This document shows positions 8,063 to 15,272 of a stretch of DNA of 34,877 nucleotides, piece after piece; the stretch's first letter is position 1; every line of letters starts with the position of its first letter. The position numbers were made by a program, and so were the translations under genes. The stretch lies in assembly GCA_014860355.1 (NCBI GenBank), contig JACZJV010000003.1:1-34877 (forward strand), written 5' to 3'. The stretch comes from Burkholderiales bacterium (GTDB lineage Bacteria > Pseudomonadota > Gammaproteobacteria > Burkholderiales > SG8-39). The notes below the pieces were generated by a model. The model saw only the letters and a list, made by a program, of their open reading frames with translations, had not been told where the DNA came from and did not search any database.

Positions 8063-9199
8063 ATGCAAACCCAGTCGCCGGCGCCCGCCGCCATCGCCCA
8101 ACCCGACCCGCAGGACCTCGCTTTATCGGGGTCGTGGACCGCGCGCGGCATCGGCACCCTGCAGCACCGGATCGCATCGCTGCACCTGGATTTGAAAACG
8201 GATGTGATCGCCGATGCCGCCGGCGTCGAGGCCCTGGACACAGCCGGGGCGTGGGTGCTGCAAAAGCTGCTGCTGCGGCTGCGCGACGAAGGCATGGTCG
8301 TGACCCTGCGCGGCCTGCGCCCGGAGTTCGCCGGATTGCTGCAGGGCGTGGGCGAGCAGCAGGCAGGCCGCGACAATGCAAACGCCGCTGCCGCCAGACC
8401 CCGCGCGTCCTTGCTCGAAGATCTGGGGCGGGGCGCCGAATCCGCTTTCGAACAGCTGCTTGCGCTGCTCGGCTTCGTCGGCGAGAGTGCGCTCGCGCTG
8501 GCGGGATGGGTGGCGCGTCCGGCACGCATCAGGTGGCGCCCGCTGCTGTACAACGTTCGCGACGCCGGCTTCAACGCGCTGCCCATCGTCGGACTGCTGG
8601 CATTTCTGCTCGGGGTGGTCGTAGCCTACCAGGGCGCCGGCCAGCTGCGCCAATACGGCGCCAACATTTTCGTCGTCGATCTCGTCGGCTTGTCGATGCT
8701 GCGCGAGTTCGCGCCCCTGATCACGGCCATCATCGTCGCCGGGCGCTCGGGCTCGGCCTACGCCGCCCAGATCGGCACCATGTCCGTGAGCGAGGAAATC
8801 GACGCCATGCGCACCCTGGGGATTGCGCCGCTGGACGTGCTGGTGCTGCCCAAAGTCCTCGCGCTGCTGATCGCACTGCCGCTGTTGACGGTGTTTGCCG
8901 ACCTGCTCGGGGTGTTCGGCGGCATGATCATGGCGCGCGCGCAGCTCGGTGTCGGCTACGGCGAGTTTCTGGACCGCTTCGCCACGGCGGTGAGCATGAC
9001 CTCCTACCTGATCGGCATCTGCAAAGCGCCGGTGTTTGCCGCCATCATCGCCGTGGTCGGCTGCTTCCAGGGCTTTCGCGCCCGCGGCGGCGCCGACAGC
9101 GTCGGCCGCCAGACCACGCGCAGCGTGGTGCAGTCGATCTTTCTCGTGATCGTTGCCGATGCCCTGTTCTCGGTCGCCTTCAGCGCGCTGGACCTCTGA
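8063..9199 (+). CDS. MlaE-family ABC permease with N-terminal STAS-like domain
   Basis: 378 residues. Residues 1-110 form a STAS-like (MlaB-type) module (SLHLDLKTDVIADAAGVEALDTAGAWVLQKLL), here fused to the permease instead of being separate. Residues 130-378 are the MlaE/YrbE permease: hydrophobic helices with the conserved LREFAPLITAIIVAGRSGSAYAAQIGTM and SEEIDAMRTLGI segments and a TSYLIGICKAPVFA helix. It is the inner-membrane core of a phospholipid or other hydrophobic-substrate transporter between inner and outer membranes. The ATPase gene begins 1 base after its stop, and an MCE protein and auxiliary lipoprotein follow. No Shine-Dalgarno sequence precedes the ATG; see dyad site b. Substrate and direction of transport cannot be told from sequence. 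Confidence 0.92.
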   Translation: MQTQSPAPAAIAQPDPQDLALSGSWTARGIGTLQHRIASLHLDLKTDVIADAAGVEALDTAGAWVLQKLLLRLRDEGMVVTLRGLRPEFAGLLQGVGEQQAGRDNANAAAARPRASLLEDLGRGAESAFEQLLALLGFVGESALALAGWVARPARIRWRPLLYNVRDAGFNALPIVGLLAFLLGVVVAYQGAGQLRQYGANIFVVDLVGLSMLREFAPLITAIIVAGRSGSAYAAQIGTMSVSEEIDAMRTLGIAPLDVLVLPKVLALLIALPLLTVFADLLGVFGGMIMARAQLGVGYGEFLDRFATAVSMTSYLIGICKAPVFAAIIAVVGCFQGFRARGGADSVGRQTTRSVVQSIFLVIVADALFSVAFSALDL

Positions 9200-9200
9200 C

Positions 9201-10043
9201 ATGCAAAGCGCAGCGCGCGACGAAAGAAGCGTCATTGAGATCCAGCAGGTATCGACGCGCTTCGGAGATCATGTGGTGCACGACGCAATCGACCTCGAAG
9301 TGCGCCGTGCGGAAATATTCGCCCTGGTCGGCGGATCCGGCTCGGGAAAATCTACGCTGCTGCGTGAAATGATCCTGCTGCAGCGTCCGGATTCGGGCTC
9401 GATCCGGGTGCTGGGCGTCGATCTGCAGGCCGCCGGGGATGACGAAGCTCTCGCCTTGCGCCGGCGCTGGGGCGTAATGTTCCAGAAAGGCGGCTTGTTC
9501 GGCGCGCTCACGGTCATTGAAAATGTCGGCCTGGCGCTGCGCGAACACACCGAACTGGACGAAGGCCTGATCGACGAAATCGCCGCCTCCAAGCTGGCCC
9601 TGGCCGGCCTCGCACCCGAAGTCGGCGCGCAGTATCCGTCCGAACTCAGCGGTGGCATGATGAAGCGCGCATCGCTCGCGCGCGCCCTCGCGCTGGACCC
9701 CGAGCTGCTGTTTCTGGACGAGCCGACCGCCGGCCTCGATCCGGACAGCGCCGGCGGCGTCGACGCGCTGGTGCGCAAGTTGCGCGACCTGTTCGGCCTG
9801 ACCATCGTCATGATCACGCACGACCTCGACCTGCTGTGGCAGCTCGCCGACCGGGTAGCGGTGCTCGCCGGGGGCAAGGTGCAGGGCATCGGTTCGATGT
9901 CCGAGCTCGCACGCATGGACCATCCCGCCATCCGCCAGTTCTTCGACGGACCGCGCGGCAGGGCGGCCCAGGAGCAGGAAAAGCACGGTGCGAACGCGCA
10001 AAACGAAACCAACAGCGAGAAGCGGCCATCGAAACCAAAGTGA
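9201..10043 (+). CDS. MlaF-like ABC transporter ATPase
   Basis: 280 residues. Walker A GGSGSGKST (44-52), Q-loop MFQKGGLFGALTV, signature LSGGMMKR, Walker B ELLFLDEPTAGLDP and switch His in MITHDLDL are all present. The GLFGALTVIENV segment is typical of MlaF-type lipid transporter ATPases. It powers the permease encoded 1 base upstream. The last 30 residues are a polar tail (EQEKHGANAQNETNSEKRPSKPK) outside the ATPase fold. The stop overlaps the proposed GTG start of the next gene (GTGA), indicating coupling. Confidence 0.93.
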   Translation: MQSAARDERSVIEIQQVSTRFGDHVVHDAIDLEVRRAEIFALVGGSGSGKSTLLREMILLQRPDSGSIRVLGVDLQAAGDDEALALRRRWGVMFQKGGLFGALTVIENVGLALREHTELDEGLIDEIAASKLALAGLAPEVGAQYPSELSGGMMKRASLARALALDPELLFLDEPTAGLDPDSAGGVDALVRKLRDLFGLTIVMITHDLDLLWQLADRVAVLAGGKVQGIGSMSELARMDHPAIRQFFDGPRGRAAQEQEKHGANAQNETNSEKRPSKPK

Positions 10044-10972
10044 ACTATCCGATCGTCGGGCTGTTCGTGCTCGTCCTCGGCGCGGTGCTCATCATCATTG
10101 CGCTCTGGCTCGCATCCGGCGGCGCCATGCACAAGAAATACGACCTGTACCTCGCAGTTGAAGACGAGTCGGTGGCCGGGCTCAATCTGAACGCGCCGGT
10201 CAAGTACAGCGGCGTCGACGTGGGCAAGGTGCAGGAGATCCGGCTCGACCCCAGCGACCCGAAACGGGTGAATCTGATATTCGCCATCGAGCACGGCACG
10301 CCGATCAAGGAGGACACCGAGGCGGTTCTGAAGACGCAGGGCCTTACGGGGATCGCCTATGTCGAGCTCAGCGGAGGCGCTGCGGATGCGCCCTTGCTGC
10401 GCGCGGCACCGGGCAGCGAGTATCCGGTGATCCGTACCAAACCTTCGCTCAGCGCCAGGCTGGAGAACGTGCTGACCTCGGTACTGGCCAAACTCGACAG
10501 CACCTCGGCCAACATCAATGCGATCCTCAGCGACGAAAACCGGGCTGCGCTTACCAGCGCGCTCGCCGACATCGCCGCCGTCGCGCACACCATCGCCGCG
10601 CGCAAGGACACGATCGACGCAGGCATGGCCAGCGCCGCGCGCACTTTCGCAAACACCGCAGGCGCGACGGCGAAGCTGGGGCCGGTGATCGATCGCATCG
10701 GCCGCAGCGCCGAGGCAGTCGAGAAGATGGGCAACGAAGTGGCGCGGGCCGGCGCCGGCGCCGGGAAGACGGCCGTCTCGATCGGCGCCGACATAAAGCG
10801 CTTTACCGCGGAAACACTGCCGGAGCTGGAGCGCCTGCTCGGCGAACTGAGCGTGCTGACGGCGTCGCTGCGCCGCCTCAGCGAGCAGACCGAGCGCGAT
10901 CCGCGCGGCCTGCTGTTCGGCCGCAAGCCCGTCCAGGAAGGGCCGGGAGAACCGGCAGCGGGGAAACCATGA
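10040..10972 (+). CDS. MlaD-like MCE-domain protein
   Basis: 310 residues. One N-terminal membrane anchor (about 5-27, IVGLFVLVLGAVLIIIALWLA) is followed by an MCE domain (about 38-120: YDLYLAVEDESVAGLNLNAPVKYSGVDVGKV...) and a long helical C-terminal region rich in Ala (160-300). MCE proteins form periplasmic rings that carry lipids between the permease and the outer membrane. The start is doubtful: GTG 10040 overlaps the previous stop, but relatives commonly begin Met-Glu-Thr-Lys, and here an ATC codon (10028-10030) sits in that place before Glu-Thr-Lys, with GAGAAG 7 bases upstream. The stop overlaps the next ATG. The helical tail may reach the auxiliary lipoprotein encoded next. Confidence 0.9.
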   Translation: MNYPIVGLFVLVLGAVLIIIALWLASGGAMHKKYDLYLAVEDESVAGLNLNAPVKYSGVDVGKVQEIRLDPSDPKRVNLIFAIEHGTPIKEDTEAVLKTQGLTGIAYVELSGGAADAPLLRAAPGSEYPVIRTKPSLSARLENVLTSVLAKLDSTSANINAILSDENRAALTSALADIAAVAHTIAARKDTIDAGMASAARTFANTAGATAKLGPVIDRIGRSAEAVEKMGNEVARAGAGAGKTAVSIGADIKRFTAETLPELERLLGELSVLTASLRRLSEQTERDPRGLLFGRKPVQEGPGEPAAGKP

Positions 10973-11640
10973 TGACCATGTCTGTCGCCAGAATCGCAGC
11001 TGTGTTCGCCGCCGGCGTTTTGCTCACGGGCCTCGGCGCCTGCAGCACGCTGCACCAGACGGCTACGCCGAATCCCTCGTTCTATGCGCTCGAGCGCGCC
11101 CCCGCCACAGGAGCAAGGGCCGCAGGCCCGGCCAGCGCCCCGGCGAGCGCATTGTCCGGCGCGCCGACCTTGATAGTCGAGCCCCCGCACGCGGCAGCCG
11201 GATTCGACAGCCCGCGCATCATCTACGTGCGCGAGGCGCACAAGCTCGAATACTTCGCGCACAGCGAATGGGTGGACCCGCCCGCGCGCATGCTGGCGCC
11301 GCTGCTCGTGGCCGCGATCGAACACACCGCGGCGTTCCGCGCCGTGGCGCTGACGCCCAGCGCGGCCACCGGCGAGTTGCGCCTGGATACCGAGATCATC
11401 CGCCTGCAGCAGGAGTTCGGAATCCCGCCCAGCCGCGTGCGCTTCACGCTGCGCGCCTACCTGGTGGACGCCAGGACGCGCGGCGTGCTGGCCCAACGCG
11501 AATTCGAGGCTGTAGTTCCCGCTGCGAGCGAGGACCCCTACGCAGGCGTAGTAGCGGCCAACAGCGCGGTACAGACGGTACTCGAAGAACTTGCGCTCTT
11601 CTGTGCCGAGGCCGCAGGCGGCTGGAGGAATGCGCAATAG
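10969..11640 (+). CDS. ABC-type transport auxiliary lipoprotein (PqiC-like family)
   Basis: 223 residues. The signal peptide ends in the lipobox LGAC (Cys25), so the protein is predicted to be a lipoprotein, probably in the outer membrane. The body (FYALERAP..., then LIVEPPHAAAGFDSPRIIYVREAHKLEYFAHSEWVDPPARMLAPLL and VRFTLRAYLVD) matches the ABC_trans_aux family, which accompanies MCE transporters such as Pqi and some Mla-like systems. It is the last gene of the four-gene operon, with an ATGA overlap to the MCE gene. ATG 10972 and 10978 are alternative starts. It probably docks the MCE protein to the outer membrane. Confidence 0.85.
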   Translation: MMTMSVARIAAVFAAGVLLTGLGACSTLHQTATPNPSFYALERAPATGARAAGPASAPASALSGAPTLIVEPPHAAAGFDSPRIIYVREAHKLEYFAHSEWVDPPARMLAPLLVAAIEHTAAFRAVALTPSAATGELRLDTEIIRLQQEFGIPPSRVRFTLRAYLVDARTRGVLAQREFEAVVPAASEDPYAGVVAANSAVQTVLEELALFCAEAAGGWRNAQ

Positions 11641-11688
11641 CAGAGTTGTTTCGACCCACCGTTTCAAAATTACCGGAGACAGACGCAG

Positions 11689-11907
11689 ATGAATCCCATG
11701 AAACTCGTAGCAATCGCGCTGATCGTGGCCGGAAGCCTGGGCCTGGCCTACGGCGGCTTCAGCTATACCAAGGAAACCACCGGCATGAAGCTCGGCCCGA
11801 TAGAACTCAAGGTCGAGGAGAAAAAGAATGTCGATGTGCCGCTGATCGTCAGCGCCGCCGCAGTCGCGCTCGGCGTGTTCATGCTCGTCGGCCTGGGAAG
11901 AAAATGA
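11689..11907 (+). CDS. DUF3185-family small membrane protein
   Basis: 72 residues with two hydrophobic helices (about 4-25 and 51-69) around a polar stretch containing GPIELKVEEKKNVDVPLI, the pattern of the DUF3185 family (function unknown). CCGGAGAC lies about 9 bases before the ATG. It starts 48 bases after the lipoprotein gene and may belong to the same transcript. A GC hairpin follows directly. Confidence 0.8.
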   Translation: MNPMKLVAIALIVAGSLGLAYGGFSYTKETTGMKLGPIELKVEEKKNVDVPLIVSAAAVALGVFMLVGLGRK

Positions 11908-11924
11908 GGCCCGAACAGCGGGCC
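11908..11924 (+). terminator. 6-bp GC hairpin after DUF3185 gene
   Basis: GGCCCG, loop AACAG, CGGGCC starting at the base after the stop codon, in the gap between convergent genes. There is no T-tract, so it is a weak or Rho-assisted terminator candidate. Confidence 0.35.
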
Positions 11925-11981
11925 GCCGCGCCCTGATCCGGCGATCGCGTTCCCGCCGGACCGGCTTTGAGCGCGGCGCCC

Positions 11982-13508
11982 TCAGTGCCAGTCGGGGCTG
12001 CCGAACCCGTCCTGGCCGAGGTAGGTGTAGAAGATGCCGACCGTTCCCCTGCTCTGCGTCGTCGATCCCAGCGCGGGAAAGTAGGCGTCGCGGCGGTTTC
12101 CCAGGTACTTGATCGTGACTGCATGCCGGCGCTTGAGGCGCAGCGTATAGGACGCATCCACGCGGAAAATATTGTCGCGCCCGCCTCGCGGGCCGGCGGC
12201 GACGTCGCTCACGAAATATTCGCGCGCGGTCAGGTCGAGCGAGGACCTTTCGCCGAAAATCATGCGCAAGGCAAACAGTGCCTGCGGCGCCAGGCCGTAA
12301 TGGTAGAGCTCGGCGGCGTCGGGGCGCGTGGTGCCGACGGCGGTGTAGCCGACGCCCAGGAGCCCCGTGCTCCTGACTGCGACCGAGTTCGACAGGCGCC
12401 ACTCGGCCGTGGTCCCGAGCGACAGCGCCGTGCTCGACACCCGGTAGATTTGCGGCGCCATGTAGTCGTAGCTGCCGTACAGTCCCCAGATTCCGCGCCC
12501 TTTCCCGCTGGTCTGGTAGTCCCGTCCGATGAGCAGCCCGTGCGTCATGAGGTTCTCGAAGCCGTTGGCGCTGGAGGCGGTTGCCTGCAGGTTGAAGTAG
12601 TCGAAGGGACGCGTATAGGAATAGCCGGGTTTGCCCGGCAGCCCGTAGTCGATGGAGAAATCCGCGAGCGCCTCGTTGCGTTTGAGCTCCGTGGTGGAAG
12701 TGCCCTGGTTGTTCTTCGCGGTTCCGCTGAAGCCTATCTGCAAACGGCTGTAGTAGGCCGGGTCGTGGCTCGCGAAAATCGAGTCCAGTCGCTCGCGAAA
12801 CACGAGGCGATTGAAGCCCGTCGCCGGAGAAACCAAAGCCGCGGCGAGCTCTCGCGAAACGCTGGGAACGCTGCCTCCCTGCGCGATTACGAGCTTGGAC
12901 AGGCGAAACAGCGCCTCGCCCATGAAGCTTCCGCCTATGCCGGTATTGATCTGGTCGTTCCTGGAGGGCGGCGTGGTTTCCCCGGCGACCTCCCACAATG
13001 CGCTCGCGGCAAAGGTGTAGGCAAACGCCTCCCAGAAGTTGAGTCCCGCCGACCTTGCGAACCCGTGGTACATCGAACCCGCATACGGATGCCCCAGCTG
13101 GTTGGTGCGGAACGGGTCTTGATCGACGACCCAGCTGCTGCCGAGGTTGCCGTTGGCGGTCGACAGGCTGCTCTTGTAGTCGCCGCTGGGGTCGCCGCGA
13201 TTGGCCAGGTTCAGCAGCGCCTCGAAGCCGAGGATCTCGACTGCGGGAATCAGGTAGCTCTTGCGCGCCGCGGGGTCCGCCGAGAGCTCGACCCTGGGTT
13301 TGTCCGGATCGCTAGCCTCTGTTTCGCTCGGGAGCACTGCCCAGGATTTCGGTGTGCCGGTGAAGGCAGGCTCAGCGGCGAACGCCGCAGCTGCGGCCGC
13401 GAACCCCCATGTGCATGCGGCGCCGAGCAGCATGGCGCGCAACAGGGAGGGGCGCTGGCAGGCGCTCGCCGCGGCGGCGGCGGCTGGAATGGAAGATGTA
13501 GGGCGCAC
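11982..13508 (-). CDS. DUF3943-type outer-membrane protein
   Basis: About 508 residues from GTG 13508. An export signal (LLRAMLLGAACTWGFAAAAAAFAA, cleavage probably before EP) precedes a DUF3943-like segment: QDPFRTNQLGHPYAGSMY, LNFWEAFAYTFAASALWEVAGE and PPSRNDQINTGIGGSFMGEALFRLS. The rest is rich in alternating, aromatic strands (for example YNLFALRMIFGE-like turns and GIFYTYLGQDGF near the end) that suggest a beta-barrel. Function is unknown. The frame is open up to GTG 13541, but a -10-like element of dyad site c (13515-13520) lies inside that extension, so a downstream start is likelier: GTG 13508 (leaderless), TTG 13442 or ATG 13433. None has a clear ribosome binding site, so the start remains open. 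Confidence 0.75.
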   Translation of the reverse strand: MRPTSSIPAAAAAASACQRPSLLRAMLLGAACTWGFAAAAAAFAAEPAFTGTPKSWAVLPSETEASDPDKPRVELSADPAARKSYLIPAVEILGFEALLNLANRGDPSGDYKSSLSTANGNLGSSWVVDQDPFRTNQLGHPYAGSMYHGFARSAGLNFWEAFAYTFAASALWEVAGETTPPSRNDQINTGIGGSFMGEALFRLSKLVIAQGGSVPSVSRELAAALVSPATGFNRLVFRERLDSIFASHDPAYYSRLQIGFSGTAKNNQGTSTTELKRNEALADFSIDYGLPGKPGYSYTRPFDYFNLQATASSANGFENLMTHGLLIGRDYQTSGKGRGIWGLYGSYDYMAPQIYRVSSTALSLGTTAEWRLSNSVAVRSTGLLGVGYTAVGTTRPDAAELYHYGLAPQALFALRMIFGERSSLDLTAREYFVSDVAAGPRGGRDNIFRVDASYTLRLKRRHAVTIKYLGNRRDAYFPALGSTTQSRGTVGIFYTYLGQDGFGSPDWH

Positions 13509-13541
13509 CCGCGGATTCTGATTGAAGGTGCAAGGCAACAC

Positions 13542-13557
13542 CGTGCGCTAACGCACA
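13542..13557 (-). promoter_or_regulatory. Dyad site c (DUF3943 gene)
   Basis: CGTGCGCTAACGCACA on the + strand, between the DUF3943 gene and the end of the cardiolipin synthase gene. On the - strand CAGAAT (13515-13520) is centred 32 bp from the dyad centre, predicting a start near 13508. Confidence 0.6.
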
Positions 13558-13574
13558 TACGCCGCCCGGCGCGG

Positions 13575-14963
13575 CTATAGCAGGCGCCCCCACACCCGCG
13601 CCATCCATTCCTTGAAGCGCAACGACAGCGGCCGGTGCCCCCAGCCCTCCAGGTCGATTTGCTGCGAGGCCGCGAGGTCGCCCGCGAACATGGCCTGCAT
13701 GTTCTGGCCGAATTCCCGGCCGATGATCACCGCGTTGATCTCGTCGTTGTCGAGAAAGCTGCGCCAATCGAGGTTGGTCGAGCCCACGGTGGACCAGACG
13801 CCGTCGATCACCGCCGTCTTCGAGTGCAGCAGCGCGCCGGTGCGCTCGTAGAGCTTGACCCCGCCTTCGAGCAGGGCCGAATAGTGCGAGCGGCCGGCGT
13901 GAAACACGACTTCGGAGTCTGAATGACTGGGCAATATGAGCCTCACATCGACCCCGCGCCCCGCCGCCGCCATCAGCGAATTCAGCAGTTGCGGGTCGGG
14001 AACGAAGTAGGCGTTGGTCAGGTACACCTGCTTCTGCGCATTGCCGATGGCCGATATCAGCGTCAGGTACATCAGGCTGTAGGGATCGTCCGGGGTGCTG
14101 CCGATGGCGCGCACGATTTCATTGCCCCTGGTTTTGAGCGCAGGAAAATATTCCCGCTGGGCCAGCGGCTTGCCATGCTGCTTGTCCCAGGTCTGCATGA
14201 ACAGCTTTTGCAGTTCGCCGACCACGGGACCTTCGAGTTGAAGATCGGTATCGCGCCAGGCGACATTGTGGTCGGCCGCATTGCCGCTGCGCCGGGCGGC
14301 CGATCCCGAAGAGTAGACGCTGCTGATATTGATCCCGCCGATGAAGGCGGTGTGTCCGTCGACTACCAGCAGTTTGCGGTGATCGCGGTTGTTGATCAGC
14401 CACGGCGTTTTCGTCGCCAGCGGATTGACCGGATTGAATTCGAGCAGCGCAACGCCGCCCTGCGCCAGGCGCTCGAAGTAGGCCTTCGGCGTATTGATTC
14501 CGCCAAAGCTGTCGTAAATGATATTGACCTGGACGCCGCGGCTTTGCTGCTGCAGCAGCAGATCGGCGAACTGCCGCCCGATCTCGTCGTCTTCGATGAT
14601 GTAGGACTCGAGGTTGATATGGTCGCGCGCGTCGCCGATGGCGGCGAACATCGCCGGGTAGGTGGCCGCGCCGTCCTGCAACAGGGTGACCTTGTTGCCG
14701 AGGATCAGCGGGCTGCCGACGATCGACTGTTCCAGCGCAATCTGCTTTTCCAGAATGTCGATGTCGCCGGATTGACGCTTTAGCTGCGCCAGCACTGCGG
14801 CGCTTTTTCGCGCAGAGACCGGGCCGCGCGCGTTTTCGAAGCTGACCGCTTGCGCCGTGTGCCTCTCCAGGAGAGCGTCGGTGTCGGGCAGCGTCGCGCA
14901 GCCGGCCACGGCGAGCAACAGGAGCCCAAAAATCTCAACAAGTTTGAGCGCGCGAGTAAGCAT
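13575..14963 (-). CDS. Cardiolipin synthase-like phospholipase D lipoprotein
   Basis: 462 residues with two HKD catalytic motifs: HRKLLVVD (His195, Lys197, Asp202) followed by GGINISS, and HSKTAVID (His380, Lys382, Asp387) followed by GSTNLDWRS. These are the paired active-site motifs of phospholipase D-type cardiolipin synthases, closest in layout to the ClsB/ClsC group. The N-terminus ends in a lipobox (LLAVAGC, Cys22), so the enzyme is predicted to be a membrane-anchored lipoprotein; that is less usual than the helical anchors of ClsA. Start ATG 14963 is preferred over the upstream in-frame codons because the signal peptide begins there and AAGGGCAG lies upstream. It probably makes cardiolipin from phosphatidylglycerol and a second phospholipid. 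A broader phospholipase D role is possible. Dyad site d lies in its promoter. Confidence 0.87.
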   Translation of the reverse strand: MLTRALKLVEIFGLLLLAVAGCATLPDTDALLERHTAQAVSFENARGPVSARKSAAVLAQLKRQSGDIDILEKQIALEQSIVGSPLILGNKVTLLQDGAATYPAMFAAIGDARDHINLESYIIEDDEIGRQFADLLLQQQSRGVQVNIIYDSFGGINTPKAYFERLAQGGVALLEFNPVNPLATKTPWLINNRDHRKLLVVDGHTAFIGGINISSVYSSGSAARRSGNAADHNVAWRDTDLQLEGPVVGELQKLFMQTWDKQHGKPLAQREYFPALKTRGNEIVRAIGSTPDDPYSLMYLTLISAIGNAQKQVYLTNAYFVPDPQLLNSLMAAAGRGVDVRLILPSHSDSEVVFHAGRSHYSALLEGGVKLYERTGALLHSKTAVIDGVWSTVGSTNLDWRSFLDNDEINAVIIGREFGQNMQAMFAGDLAASQQIDLEGWGHRPLSLRFKEWMARVWGRLL

Positions 14964-15008
14964 GATCTGCCCTTGTCCAGAATTACACACCGAGAGTAAG
15001 CGAAGAAT

Positions 15009-15026
15009 GCGCACAGCTCTGTGCGC
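15009..15026. repeat. Inverted repeat overlapping dyad site d
   Basis: GCGCACAG-CT-CTGTGCGC, perfect 8-bp arms with a 2-base spacer. It shares its right arm with the left half of dyad site d, so three dyad half-sites (CGCACA, TGTGCG, CGCTCA) lie within 26 bp upstream of the cardiolipin synthase gene. It could hold two alternative dimer positions. Confidence 0.6.
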
Positions 15027-15035
15027 TGTCGCTCA
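15020..15035 (-). promoter_or_regulatory. Dyad site d (cardiolipin synthase gene)
   Basis: TGTGCGCTGTCGCTCA on the + strand. On the - strand TACTCT (14993-14998) is centred 32 bp away, one base different from the TAGTCT used at sites b, f and h. The predicted start near 14986 leaves a leader of about 23 nt to ATG 14963. Confidence 0.55.
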
Positions 15036-15132
15036 CAGCGACTTCGGCCGGCCAGCGGGTGCCAGCGGCCAGTATTCGGCCCGGCGCGGGCGCGGTCTGC
15101 CCGGAAACGCAGGCGCGGAATATTTCTCCTTG

Positions 15133-15148
15133 CGTGTGCTGGCGCACA
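15133..15148 (+). promoter_or_regulatory. Dyad site e (candidate small RNA)
   Basis: CGTGTGCTGGCGCACA followed by GA. AATAAT at 15170-15175 on the + strand is centred 32 bp away. No protein gene follows on this strand before the asmA-like gene read in antisense, so the promoter appears to serve the small RNA candidate at 15182-15272. Confidence 0.55.
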
Positions 15149-15181
15149 GAACTGCCCCGGGGAGCGTTCAATAATCGCGTC

Positions 15182-15272
15182 GTATCCGCCGCTTGCTTCT
15201 TCCCCCTCCCCTGTAGGCGATCGGCGGGTCCGGGCCCCCGGTTCATGCTCATGACCGGGGGCCTGTCTTTTT
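15182..15272 (+). ncRNA. Candidate small RNA with C-rich segment and intrinsic terminator
   Basis: Predicted from signals only. Upstream are dyad site e and an AATAAT -10 element; downstream is a strong intrinsic terminator with a T-tract (15233-15272). The RNA would be about 91 nt. Its 5' half holds an unpaired-looking pyrimidine run (CTTCTTCCCCCTCCCCT at 15196-15212), complementary to GGAGG-type ribosome binding sites, like the C-rich seeds of several known sRNAs. The 3' end is antisense to the last codons of the asmA-like gene. No open reading frame of note lies within it. The start is estimated from -10 spacing and may be off by a few bases. Confidence 0.5.
15233..15272 (+). terminator. 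Strong intrinsic terminator
   Basis: A perfect 10-bp GC stem, GGCCCCCGGT (15233-15242) with ACCGGGGGCC (15254-15263), 11-base loop, then TGTCTTTTT on the + strand. No T-tract follows on the - strand, so it ends + transcription although the neighbouring protein genes are both on the - strand. The asmA-like stop codon lies in the loop. Confidence 0.8.

Noticed and set aside
11227..11242. GTGCGCGAGGCGCACA inside the auxiliary lipoprotein gene looks like the dyad
   Set aside because: The spacer between the 5-base arms is 5, not 4, and it lies in coding sequence (VREAHK), where GC-rich codons make such matches likely.
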